From Candidatus Goldiibacteriota bacterium (GTDB lineage: Bacteria > Oederibacteriota > JAAXVQ01): a DNA stretch of 52,527 nt. The stretch lies in contig JAGVPM010000005.1 of NCBI GenBank assembly GCA_020052235.1, forward strand, positions 1 to 52,527, given 5' to 3'. The number at the start of each line of letters is the position of its first letter. The stretch's first letter is position 1. The notes beneath the pieces are model-generated. The model did not search any database, was not told the DNA's origin, and was given only the letters and a program-made list of their open reading frames with translations. Made by a program: the position numbers and the translations under genes. Shown one piece after another: positions 30,827 to 37,792 of this stretch.

Positions 30827-31762
30827 ATGCGTAAATTAATTCTTCCGCCGCGCTTAAGAATTGGAGATACAGTGGCCTTGGTGTCTCCGGCTTCGACGCC
30901 CAAATCCAGGATTTTTTTGGATGCGGGCAAGCGCAGTTTGGAAGCCTTGGGATTCCGCGTTCACGTGGGTGAGCACGCCTTGAGCAGTCATGGATATTTG
31001 GCAGGCACGGATGAGGAACGGGCGCGGGATTTTTCCCGGGCTTGGCTGGACCCTGAGATTAAAGCGATTTTTTGCACCCGGGGGGGATACGGGACCGCAC
31101 GTTTGCTTGAACAATTCGACTTGGACCAGGCAGTTCAACATCCGAAGATCATGGTGGGGTTTTCCGATCTTACCACCTTGCATTTGGCTTTGCAGTCACG
31201 CGGGCTGGTTTCATTTTGGGGTCCCATGGCCGGCGTTTATCCGGGACTGAATGCATTTTCAGCCAAATGCCTCAAGCAAGCATTAATGACCCTGAAACCA
31301 ATAGGCCTGCTTCCCGTGCAAAAAAACGCGGGGAAAACCTTGCACCCCGGCAAGGCCGAAGGGCGATTGACCGGCGGGACCTTAACCTTAATGGCCGCGA
31401 GCTTGGGCACGCCGTATTCCATTAATACGTGCGGCAGGATCGTATTTATGGAAGACACGGGGGAAGAAGCGTATAAGGTGGACCGGTTGTTGACGCAGTT
31501 GTTGGCTGCGGGGAAATTGGTTGATGCCGCCGGCATTGCAATCGGCCGGTTCACTGAGACAGAATCGGGGAATTATCCGCGCGCGCACAATTTTTCGCTT
31601 CAGGAAGTATTGGCCGACAGGTTGCGGCCTTTGCATATCCCGGTATTTTCGGGGTTGGATATCGGACATATCCGCAACCAGCCGGCGCTGCCTTATGGCA
31701 TCAGGACGCGGCTGGATGCCGGGCTGCGGACTTTGGAAATACTGGATACGGCTGTCCGGTGA
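30827..31762 (+). CDS. Muramoyltetrapeptide LD-carboxypeptidase (peptidase S66, LdcA/MccF-like)
   Basis: A 311-residue serine peptidase of family S66. The nucleophile is Ser113 in GFSDLTTLH; the Glu and His of the Ser-Glu-His triad are expected in the segments MEDTGEEAYKVDRLL and GLDIGHIRNQPALPYG. CTRGGYGTARLL is the conserved strand before the nucleophile. LdcA removes the terminal D-Ala from murein tetrapeptides during cytoplasmic recycling; MccF relatives cleave microcin C. It starts 1 nt after the spmB stop, so it is co-translated with the SpmAB pair. Confidence 0.92.
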   Translation: MRKLILPPRLRIGDTVALVSPASTPKSRIFLDAGKRSLEALGFRVHVGEHALSSHGYLAGTDEERARDFSRAWLDPEIKAIFCTRGGYGTARLLEQFDLDQAVQHPKIMVGFSDLTTLHLALQSRGLVSFWGPMAGVYPGLNAFSAKCLKQALMTLKPIGLLPVQKNAGKTLHPGKAEGRLTGGTLTLMAASLGTPYSINTCGRIVFMEDTGEEAYKVDRLLTQLLAAGKLVDAAGIAIGRFTETESGNYPRAHNFSLQEVLADRLRPLHIPVFSGLDIGHIRNQPALPYGIRTRLDAGLRTLEILDTAVR

Positions 31763-31795
31763 AAAAATGTTTCAACGGTCAGAGGGGAAATTGAT

Positions 31796-32503
31796 ATGAC
31801 ATTTGATGAAATGGTAAATGCCGTAATTCCCAATCCCGGCAATTATCTCGTAGGCTATGCCGACATGGCTGATTTGTTGGCTCCGGCGTATCGGCCTTTC
31901 CGTTATGCGGTGGTTTTTGGGAGGAAGCTGGACGATGAAATTGCCGCCTCCATCCAATCAGGTCCGACGCCTCAGTATTTCGCGAATTATCATTGCCTTA
32001 ACCGGGAATTGACCGGAGTGCTTGATTCGCTTTCCGAAATATTTCACCGTGAAGGCATGGATAATTTACCGATCCATCCGACCGAGCCAAATGGCAAATT
32101 AGCCCAGGATTATCTTCAGACCCTGCGGTATGATTTTTCACATAAAATGGCGGCCACGCGCGCCGGAATCGGCTGGATAGGAAAAACGGATTTACTGGTT
32201 TCACGCCAATTTGGTCCCCGGCTGCGTCTGGCCAGCATTTTGGTGGATTATCCCATCCCCAATCCCGGTACGCCTATCACCCGGAATTTTTGCGGACAAT
32301 GCGATGCCTGCGTGAAAGCCTGTCCGGCCCAGGCCGCTGTGGGGCTGGGCTGGCAAGTGGGTATGGACCGTGATGAGTTTTATAATCCCTTTAAATGCCG
32401 GGAAAAATGCCGCGAATTGTCTTTGAAAAATATCGGCGAACAAATCAGCTTATGCGGCATCTGTGTGGCCGCCTGTCCGGTGGGAAAATCCAATTGCGCA
32501 TAA
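31796..32503 (+). CDS. QueG-like 4Fe-4S protein (epoxyqueuosine reductase family)
   Basis: A 235-residue protein with the QueG core signature RAGIGWIGKTDLLVSRQFGPRLRLASIL followed by two ferredoxin-type [4Fe-4S] sites: CGQCDACVKACP and CGICVAACPVGK, plus an outlying Cys pair (KCREKC). It lacks the C-terminal HEAT region of true QueG and is shorter (about 380 residues in QueG). It is therefore a short cobalamin-dependent-reductase-like paralogue of unknown substrate. It follows the LD-carboxypeptidase by 33 nt on the same strand. Confidence 0.8.
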   Translation: MTFDEMVNAVIPNPGNYLVGYADMADLLAPAYRPFRYAVVFGRKLDDEIAASIQSGPTPQYFANYHCLNRELTGVLDSLSEIFHREGMDNLPIHPTEPNGKLAQDYLQTLRYDFSHKMAATRAGIGWIGKTDLLVSRQFGPRLRLASILVDYPIPNPGTPITRNFCGQCDACVKACPAQAAVGLGWQVGMDRDEFYNPFKCREKCRELSLKNIGEQISLCGICVAACPVGKSNCA

Positions 32504-32521
32504 TTTTGGGGAAGTTGGATC

Positions 32522-32550
32522 TTGACAAAAAGTACGTTTTTATTTAATAT
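32522..32550 (+). promoter_or_regulatory. Promoter of the GbsR-type regulator
   Basis: TTGACA (32522-32527, perfect), 17-bp spacer, TAATAT (32545-32550, 4 of 6). The -10 lies inside the operator-like sequence at 32543-32565, as expected for autorepression. Confidence 0.75.
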
Positions 32551-32565
32551 TCAATAAATTCTGAA
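32543..32565. promoter_or_regulatory. Operator-like site 1 (shared with 33132)
   Basis: A 23-bp sequence matching 20 of 23 positions with the site at 33132-33154. The core is ATATTCA-N8-TGAA, an imperfect dyad. It overlaps the -10 of the regulator's own promoter. Confidence 0.65.
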
Positions 32566-32576
32566 AGGAATGAACG

Positions 32577-33080
32577 ATGAATCCAAACGAGCTGGAACAT
32601 TTCATTGAATCCTGGGGGGCCATGGGCGTGCTGTGGGGCATCAACCGTTCCAGGGCACGGGTGCATGCCCTGGTATTATTGTCCGGTGATCCCATTGACC
32701 TGGACGAAGTGGCTAAACGTCTGAATATCAGCCGTGGCAACGCCAGCATGTGCCTGAAGGAACTGCGGAACTGGGGTGTCATACGGCGCGTGCACCGTTC
32801 GGGCGACCGGCGGGATTTCTACGTGATTGAGCCCGATGTCTGGAAAATGTTTTTCCGCATTGCCGTGGAACGAAAAAAACGGGAGTTTGACCCGGCACTG
32901 CATTCCTTAAGGCATTTACTCTCTGAAAACAACTTGGAAAAAGACAAAAAAGTCAGGGACCGGCTGACCCAGATGGAAACTTTGTTATCCACCGTGAATT
33001 TGATTTTAAACCGCTGCCTGGCCGATGAAGCGCAAAGCAAGAAAGTACTCGGGTTGTTGAGCACCTTTACACCTAAATAA
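32577..33080 (+). CDS. GbsR/MarR-family transcriptional regulator
   Basis: A 167-residue winged-helix regulator. The N-terminus (ELEHFIESWGAMGVLWGINRSRARVHALLLL-like) and helix-turn-helix (LDEVAKRLNISRGNASMCLKELRNWGVIRRVHRSGDRRDFY) match the GbsR group. That group includes regulators of glycine-betaine uptake and, more widely, membrane and transport genes. The C-terminal half is helical, probably for dimerisation. RBS AAAGGA precedes the ATG. The gene has its own promoter, and the next gene carries a second copy of the same operator-like site. This makes autoregulation and control of the neighbour likely. Confidence 0.88.
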   Translation: MNPNELEHFIESWGAMGVLWGINRSRARVHALVLLSGDPIDLDEVAKRLNISRGNASMCLKELRNWGVIRRVHRSGDRRDFYVIEPDVWKMFFRIAVERKKREFDPALHSLRHLLSENNLEKDKKVRDRLTQMETLLSTVNLILNRCLADEAQSKKVLGLLSTFTPK

Positions 33081-33097
33081 TTTAACCTCACAATTCA

Positions 33098-33125
33098 TTG
33101 ACTGGAAAGGAGGAAAAGGGATAAG
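33098..33125 (+). promoter_or_regulatory. Possible promoter of the small membrane protein
   Basis: TTGACT (33098-33103), 16-bp spacer, GATAAG (33120-33125). It lies immediately upstream of the operator-like dyad, so a bound repressor would cover the start site. Confidence 0.5.
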
Positions 33126-33131
33126 CGGCAT

Positions 33132-33157
33132 TTTAATGTTCAAAAATTTCTGAACAT
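33132..33157. promoter_or_regulatory. Operator-like site 2 with perfect dyad
   Basis: ATGTTCA (33136-33142), 8-bp spacer, TGAACAT (33151-33157): a perfect 7-bp dyad. The 23 bp from 33132 match the sequence before the regulator gene at 20 of 23 positions. Confidence 0.7.
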
Positions 33158-33184
33158 ACTGAAAATTAAATATTGGAGGCGTGT

Positions 33185-33574
33185 ATGAAACGAATTACTT
33201 TGTTGGTGTGCGGAATTTTAAATTTGTTTTTGGCGGGGTTTCATTTGGCGTTTTGGAAATTATTTGACTGGAAGAATGAGCTTCCCAAATTACAACCGAT
33301 CAATCAGGGAATTATGCAGGTATTTAACAGTTTGTCTTTGTATATTTTTGTATTTATGGCGCTGACTTCGTTTGATTTATTCAGGCAAAAGCAGATAGAC
33401 CGCGGCAGCCGCATGCTGTTGTTTTTTTATGGGGGTTTTTATTTGCTGCGGGCAGTCTTGGAATATCCGTTTTTTGGATGGGCTTGGGAAGGATTGGTCA
33501 TTTTACTTTTGTGTCTCATCTTAGCCGGCGGTTATTTTTGGAATGCCATGGGCGTGGTCAAGGAAAGCGCTTGA
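33185..33574 (+). CDS. Small four-helix membrane protein, unknown family
   Basis: A 129-residue hydrophobic protein with about four membrane helices (ITLLVCGILNLFLAGFHLAFW, IMQVFNSLSLYIFVFMAL, MLLFFYGGFYLLRAVLEYPF, GLVILLLCLILAGGYFW). ATG 33185 is chosen because GGAGG lies 6 nt upstream. No catalytic motif is seen and I do not recognise the family. Its leader carries the perfect dyad shared with the GbsR-type regulator's promoter, so it is the most likely regulated target. Confidence 0.85.
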   Translation: MKRITLLVCGILNLFLAGFHLAFWKLFDWKNELPKLQPINQGIMQVFNSLSLYIFVFMALTSFDLFRQKQIDRGSRMLLFFYGGFYLLRAVLEYPFFGWAWEGLVILLLCLILAGGYFWNAMGVVKESA

Positions 33575-33596
33575 AGCTCGCCGTTTGGGAAGGTAC

Positions 33597-33631
33597 AATC
33601 CTTTCATCTTCCAGTAAAAGATGAAAGGATT
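33597..33631 (+). terminator. Perfect 14-bp hairpin after the membrane-protein gene
   Basis: AATCCTTTCATCTT (33597-33610) and its exact complement (33618-33631) flank a 7-nt loop. It lies 23 nt past the stop. No T-run follows, so it may be a Rho-type or processing hairpin. It also sits immediately before the cupin remnant. Confidence 0.5.
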
Positions 33632-33635
33632 CGAT

Positions 33636-33734
33636 ATGCCGACTTATTTTACCAAACCTACGGTGATTCAAGCCGCGGGCAATGTTCCGAAAATGATTGA
33701 GGAAAATATATCGTTGGTGCACCGTGAAGAATAG
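33636..33734 (+). pseudogene. N-terminal remnant of a cupin-domain gene
   Basis: A 32-codon frame (MPTYFTKPTVIQAAGNVPKM, then IEENISLVHREE and TAG). The first 25 residues resemble the start of a small-cupin family whose members begin with a K-P-T-x-I-x-A-A-G-N-x-P-K motif and run to well over 100 residues. Here the frame stops just where the beta-barrel should begin and the MFS gene starts inside it. It looks like a deletion junction. Family assignment is from memory of the motif and not verified. Confidence 0.55.
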
Positions 33735-35142
33735 CGGATTAACCGGTGTTCAATCTGAGGCACCTCAAGCCGCAACCAGCAAGCGGGTGGCTTTATGGGT
33801 TGCGGTTTTGGGAGGCTTTTTTACTCCGTTCATGGGCTCGGCCATCAATATTGCCTTGTCGGCCATTGGCCGGGAGTTTTCCCTGGATGCTTTGGGCATG
33901 AATTGGGTGGCCACCGCGTATTTGCTGGCCGCGGCCATGTTTTTGCTGCCCTTTGGCAAACTGGCTGATATTTACGGCAGGAAAAAAATCTATACTTGGG
34001 GCATAGGCCTGTACACAGTGACCTCTTTTTTATGCGGAACCGCAACCTCGGGATTTATGCTGATTGTTTTTCGGGTTTTCCAGGGAATTGCCGGAGCCAT
34101 GATTTTCGGAACCGGGATGGCGATTCTTACCTCAGTGTTTCCGCCGCAGGAACGCGGGCAGGCATTTGGGATCAGCGTGGCGTCCGTGTATTTGGGGCTT
34201 TCACTCGGCCCGGTCGCAGGTGGATTTTTGACTCAGCATTTGGGTTGGCGGTCGATTTTTTTTATAATCGTCCCCATGTGTTTGGCCGTGTTTATCTTGG
34301 TCCTCTGGAAGCTTAAAGGGGAATGGGCGGAAGCCAAGGGGGAACGGCTTGATTTGGCCGGGTCGGTGGTATATAGTTTGGCTTTGGTGACTTTGATTTT
34401 CGGATTTTCGCGGCTGCCGTCCATGCTGGGAGCCTGTTGCATTGGCGCAGCCTTGCTGGGATTTATACTGTTTGTGAAAATGGAAAATCAATGTGCGGCG
34501 CCGGTTTTGGACCTGACATTGTTTAAAAACAACCGGGTATTTGCGTTCTCATCCCTGGCTGCGTTGATCAATTACAGCGCAACTTTTGCAGTGGGTTTTT
34601 TACTAAGTTTGTACCTGCAATACGTGCAGGGTTTGTCGCCGCAGAAAGCCGGAATGGTCTTAATCTCCCAGCCTTTGTTCATGGCCATGTTCTCTCCCCT
34701 GGCAGGCAGGCTTTCGGACCGGATTGAAGCACGCATAGTAGCCTCGATCGGCATGGGCTTAACCGTGTTGGGAATGTTGCTGCTGTTGCTGCTCGATGCC
34801 GAAACGCCGCTCCCGTTGGTCGTGGTCAGTTTGATTTTTATCGGCCTTGGCTTTGCGCTGTTTTCTTCTCCCAACACCAACGCGGTAATGGGGTCGGTGG
34901 AGCGGCGTTACTATGGCGTGGCTTCGGCTGCGTTGGGAACCATGCGGCTGACCGGGCAAATGCTTTCCATGGCAATCACCATGCTGGTCATGGCCTTGTA
35001 TTTCGGTAAAAGCCCAATTACCCCGGAATCCCACGGCCGTTTTATTTTAAGCATGCACACAATCTTCGTGATTTTTTCGCTGCTGTGCGCGGCCGGGGTG
35101 TTCGCCTCACTGGCACGGGGAGTTAGGAGCTTGAGCAAGTAA
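33724..35142 (+). CDS. MFS multidrug exporter, DHA2 (EmrB/QacA) type
   Basis: About 472 residues with roughly 14 predicted membrane helices. Motif A reads GKLADIYGRKKIY between helices 2 and 3, and motif C-like LGLSLGPVAGGFLTQHLGWRSIFF lies in helix 5. These mark a proton-coupled drug:H+ antiporter of the DHA2 group. The start is uncertain: GTG 33724 gives a normal N-terminus but has no RBS; a TTG at 33697 extends it by nine codons. Both lie inside the upstream cupin remnant, so translation may depend on coupling to that frame. The helix-rich frame is intact to the stop. Confidence 0.88.
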   Translation: MKNSGLTGVQSEAPQAATSKRVALWVAVLGGFFTPFMGSAINIALSAIGREFSLDALGMNWVATAYLLAAAMFLLPFGKLADIYGRKKIYTWGIGLYTVTSFLCGTATSGFMLIVFRVFQGIAGAMIFGTGMAILTSVFPPQERGQAFGISVASVYLGLSLGPVAGGFLTQHLGWRSIFFIIVPMCLAVFILVLWKLKGEWAEAKGERLDLAGSVVYSLALVTLIFGFSRLPSMLGACCIGAALLGFILFVKMENQCAAPVLDLTLFKNNRVFAFSSLAALINYSATFAVGFLLSLYLQYVQGLSPQKAGMVLISQPLFMAMFSPLAGRLSDRIEARIVASIGMGLTVLGMLLLLLLDAETPLPLVVVSLIFIGLGFALFSSPNTNAVMGSVERRYYGVASAALGTMRLTGQMLSMAITMLVMALYFGKSPITPESHGRFILSMHTIFVIFSLLCAAGVFASLARGVRSLSK

Positions 35143-35155
35143 TTGCTCAAGCTCC
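35126..35155. terminator. GNRA-capped hairpin at the MFS gene end
   Basis: GGAGCTTGAGCAA (35126-35138) pairs perfectly with TTGCTCAAGCTCC (35143-35155) around a GTAA tetraloop. It overlaps the MFS stop codon and separates it from the convergent BtrH-like gene. Termination is likely, but without a T-run. Confidence 0.55.
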
Positions 35156-35233
35156 CGAGCATTTGAGAGTCGAGAGGTGAAAGTGGATAAAAACTCAAAT
35201 GCGGTCGATTTTCAACTTTCGATTTTCTGAAGT

Positions 35234-36214
35234 TTAGATTTTAGCCAGTTGTTCCATGACGCTTTTTTCCAGGTGGGCGATTTTTTCCAAAACCTTGGCC
35301 AAGGCTTCCAGGTGTTCCGCTTTTTCGGTTTGACCTGCCTGCTTGATTAATTGTGCGGCCGTGCTCCATAATTCGGCAATGTGTTGATATTCTAAGGCTG
35401 CTTGCGCATAGGCGTCCAGGCCGGGGTATTGGGACGCTTCTGACAAAAAAGCGGCGTAGAGTTTGCGGAAAAGCGAGCCGCCGGTTCCGCCGCGTTCCAT
35501 GAGGGCGGCACATAGCGAGAAATCCTTCTGCTTATTTCGGCTGCGTTCAAACCAGGTCTTGACCAGCCTGCTCATTTTTAAAATGCCTTTGTAACCAATA
35601 TTTTGAATGGGCGGCGTTAGAAACGTCTTTGCGTTTTGACGGATGGCGTGTTGAATGCAGGTTTTGAGGTCAGGGAGTTTTCCGGGGTTTTGCAGGGTAA
35701 ACGAAAGGCTGGGGGAAGACATGGGACCACGGGCTTTCCGGGCATCCGCCAAGCTGGTTAAACGGGTTTTGGCCAAGGTTCCTTGTTGCTCGGTGTCGCA
35801 TACATAAGCGTACGTGTCATCAAAACCGTAAAGTGCAAGATAATGGGCCGCGAAATGAACCTTGCTGGAAAAGTAATCAAGATAATAACAATCAACTTTC
35901 AACCCAATGGGTTGTTGTGCTTCCAGCGCACTGGTTACCTGTTGCCAGGCGGTACGTGCGGAAGTGGTTTGAGAAAATTGCACGGGGATATTTAACGCGC
36001 CGCAGAAAATCCGGGTGATGGCATCCGGTTTGGAGCGTCCGCCGATGAAGGGGAAATCCATGCTTTTGGAGTCCCAATAGATAAACCCCAGTCCTTGACC
36101 TAAACCGAAAAGCATGGGTTCGGAAAAATTCAAACCAACATTTTTCAGCAAGGCGCCTAAAGCAGTGGTCTCGCAGTGCTGCCCGATGAATGATTTGAAG
36201 TTGGTTAAAAGCAT
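35234..36214 (-). CDS. BtrH N-terminal-domain protein with DUF4872
   Basis: A 326-residue protein. Residues 1-160 match the butirosin BtrH N-terminal fold: GQHCETTALGALL (probable catalytic Cys14), LKVDCYYLDYF and VHFAAHYLALYGFDD (probable His). The second half (about 165-326) is the helical DUF4872 partner. BtrH transfers an acyl group from an acyl carrier protein to an aminoglycoside; genomic homologues are widespread and mostly uncharacterised. No ACP or sugar-biosynthesis gene is near, so the substrate is unknown. GGTGA precedes the ATG by 5 nt. Confidence 0.8.
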   Translation of the reverse strand: MLLTNFKSFIGQHCETTALGALLKNVGLNFSEPMLFGLGQGLGFIYWDSKSMDFPFIGGRSKPDAITRIFCGALNIPVQFSQTTSARTAWQQVTSALEAQQPIGLKVDCYYLDYFSSKVHFAAHYLALYGFDDTYAYVCDTEQQGTLAKTRLTSLADARKARGPMSSPSLSFTLQNPGKLPDLKTCIQHAIRQNAKTFLTPPIQNIGYKGILKMSRLVKTWFERSRNKQKDFSLCAALMERGGTGGSLFRKLYAAFLSEASQYPGLDAYAQAALEYQHIAELWSTAAQLIKQAGQTEKAEHLEALAKVLEKIAHLEKSVMEQLAKI

Positions 36215-36268
36215 GGTTTCACCTCATGGTTTATATGCAGTTAAAAACAAATCAAGGATATACTATCC

Positions 36269-36329
36269 GTGTGACAACAGTATGTCAGGGTTGAGGGATA
36301 AAATTAATCCTGACATATTGTTGTCACAC
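36269..36329. repeat. Long inverted repeat (21-bp arms)
   Basis: Arms 36269-36289 and 36309-36329 are complementary at 20 of 21 positions (the exception is a G-T pair) with a 19-bp centre. Outer ends read GTGTGACAACA / TGTTGTCACAC. It lies upstream of a truncated gene and of the divergent BtrH-like gene. It could be a miniature mobile element, an operator or a transcript hairpin. Confidence 0.7.
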
Positions 36330-36349
36330 CTGGGAAGTATAATTTTAAC

Positions 36350-36541
36350 ATGAAATCAATATGTACACCGTACTGGCGCACGCTTAAAACCGGCGGCGAG
36401 GTCAATCCGAAGTATCCGGGAGGCGTTCCAGTGCAGAAAATGTTCCTGGAAGCCGAGGGGCACCGGGTGACCACCCGTGGCAAGAAGACGCGGGTTGAGT
36501 ATTATGAAACAAAATTGGTGCGGAGGAAAAAAAGTATTTAA
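36350..36541 (+). CDS. MGMT/alkyltransferase-like C-terminal segment (short or truncated)
   Basis: A 63-residue frame. TPYWRTLKTGGEVNPKYPGGVP and the following QKMFLEAEGH align with the active-site half of O6-alkylguanine transferases (P-C-H-R, then G-G, then L-x-x-E-G). The acceptor Cys of PCHR is Tyr here (PYWR), as expected of a non-transferring alkyltransferase-like protein. The helical DNA-binding half before the active site is missing and the RBS is weak (GGGAAG about 14 nt away). It is either a very short stand-alone protein or a 5'-truncated remnant behind the inverted repeat. Its stop overlaps the convergent MBL gene's stop. Confidence 0.5.
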   Translation: MKSICTPYWRTLKTGGEVNPKYPGGVPVQKMFLEAEGHRVTTRGKKTRVEYYETKLVRRKKSI

Positions 36542-37614
36542 TCCAGAAACAACGGTTCCCCAACATCCGGGATGTTCACGGCAGGTTCGAGGTGTTGCCG
36601 ACCAACCAGGTCTTTGAACCAGCGGATGGGTTCCCCAAGCGGTTCGTCAGACAAATCAAATGTGCCATAGTGCATGGGGATCAGATGTTTGGCTCCCAAG
36701 TCTTGGAACGCCCGCAGCGCTTCTTCGGGATTAAGGTGGCTGGGCTGCATGATGAACGGCGGGTCGTAGGCGCCGATGGGCAGGATGGCGTAATCAATGG
36801 GTCCCACCAAGGCTGCAATTTCGCGGAAATGTCCGGCATATCCGGTGTCACCGGCAAAGTAGAGTGTTTTGTGTTTCCATTGGATTAAAAAACTTCCCCA
36901 CAAGGATTGATTAAAATCAAACGGCGTGCGCCGATTCCAGTGTTTGGCCGGGAGGAGGGTGATTTTTATATCCTCAGGCGTAAGGTATTGCTGATACCAA
37001 CCGGCTTCTTGGACTGTAATTTTAGCATTGGCACAAGTGACCAGGGCGCCGATTTTCAAGGGCACCAGAGCTGTCAGGGAATCACCTTGCAGCTGCGCCA
37101 GTGTGGTTTGGTCCAGATGATCGTAATGCCCGTGTGAAACTAAAATATAATCCAAGGGCACGGTTTGGATGGCTAAGGGCACCTGGGCGCGGCGTTTCAC
37201 CATGGGCGGCGCGGTCAGGTTCGGGTCGGTGAGCAGCGTCCGTCCGTTGAGGTGCAATAGGAAAGTGGCATGTCCCAGCCAGATTAAATAATCACGTTTG
37301 GGATCAGGCAACGCGGTGACCGGACGAACCGGCAGGGAGTAGAGTTCCTGTTGCTTAATTTGTTTTTTGGGATTTGGGGTGAAACCCCAGCGGATAAGCG
37401 GCCAGGGGGTGTTGGCAATGTCCGACATGTAAGGCTCGGCAAAACGCCCCGCACGGAAAGTATTCCCCGGGTAATCCGGCCGGATGGTTTTCAGATTTGG
37501 GTTTTTCAAGTGAACCTCCGGAGTTGCACAGCCTAATAGTCCCGAACCCAGGGCGAGCAGTGTCAGCCCACTTGCATATATGCGCATACCGATACGAAGC
37601 CGAGGTCGATTCAT
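36538..37614 (-). CDS. Metallo-beta-lactamase-fold lipoprotein (NAPE-PLD/UlaG-like)
   Basis: A 358-residue protein with a lipoprotein signal (lipobox LLGC near residue 28) and a metallo-hydrolase core: LIWLGHATFLLHLNGRTLLTDP, the metal site SHGHYDHLD, LLPAKHWNRRTPFD, FAGDTGYAGHF and a final IPMHYGTFD. These are features of the NAPE-phospholipase D/RomA branch. It is probably an envelope-anchored phosphodiesterase of unknown substrate. No RBS precedes the ATG at 37614, but a near-consensus promoter lies so close that the mRNA may begin at or just before it. A second ATG (37587) also lacks an RBS. Confidence 0.88.
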   Translation of the reverse strand: MNRPRLRIGMRIYASGLTLLALGSGLLGCATPEVHLKNPNLKTIRPDYPGNTFRAGRFAEPYMSDIANTPWPLIRWGFTPNPKKQIKQQELYSLPVRPVTALPDPKRDYLIWLGHATFLLHLNGRTLLTDPNLTAPPMVKRRAQVPLAIQTVPLDYILVSHGHYDHLDQTTLAQLQGDSLTALVPLKIGALVTCANAKITVQEAGWYQQYLTPEDIKITLLPAKHWNRRTPFDFNQSLWGSFLIQWKHKTLYFAGDTGYAGHFREIAALVGPIDYAILPIGAYDPPFIMQPSHLNPEEALRAFQDLGAKHLIPMHYGTFDLSDEPLGEPIRWFKDLVGRQHLEPAVNIPDVGEPLFLD

Positions 37615-37622
37615 AGGCGGGT

Positions 37623-37651
37623 ATTATACGGAAGGATATTCATTTCGTCAA
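37623..37651 (-). promoter_or_regulatory. Promoter of the MBL-fold lipoprotein, possibly leaderless
   Basis: On the minus strand: TTGACG (37651-37646), 17-bp spacer, TATAAT (37628-37623). Transcription should start about 6-8 nt further on, within 3 nt of the ATG at 37614. Confidence 0.75.
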
Positions 37652-37692
37652 ACCCGGCTGTAGAGCAACTGGTATGCTCGGGGAGGGGATTC

Positions 37693-37721
37693 TTGACTTG
37701 ACAGGTATACTATGCTATAGA
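37693..37721 (+). promoter_or_regulatory. Promoter of the beta-barrel protein gene
   Basis: TTGACT (37693-37698), 17-bp spacer, TATAGA (37716-37721), about 72 bp before the gene start. It is divergent from the MBL promoter 41 bp away. Confidence 0.6.
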
Positions 37722-37792
37722 TATGGCATCAGCCGGTTGGTTGGCTGTAGTAACGGGAGCATTAAATGTTTCCGAAAACGAGGAGGAAGTTT

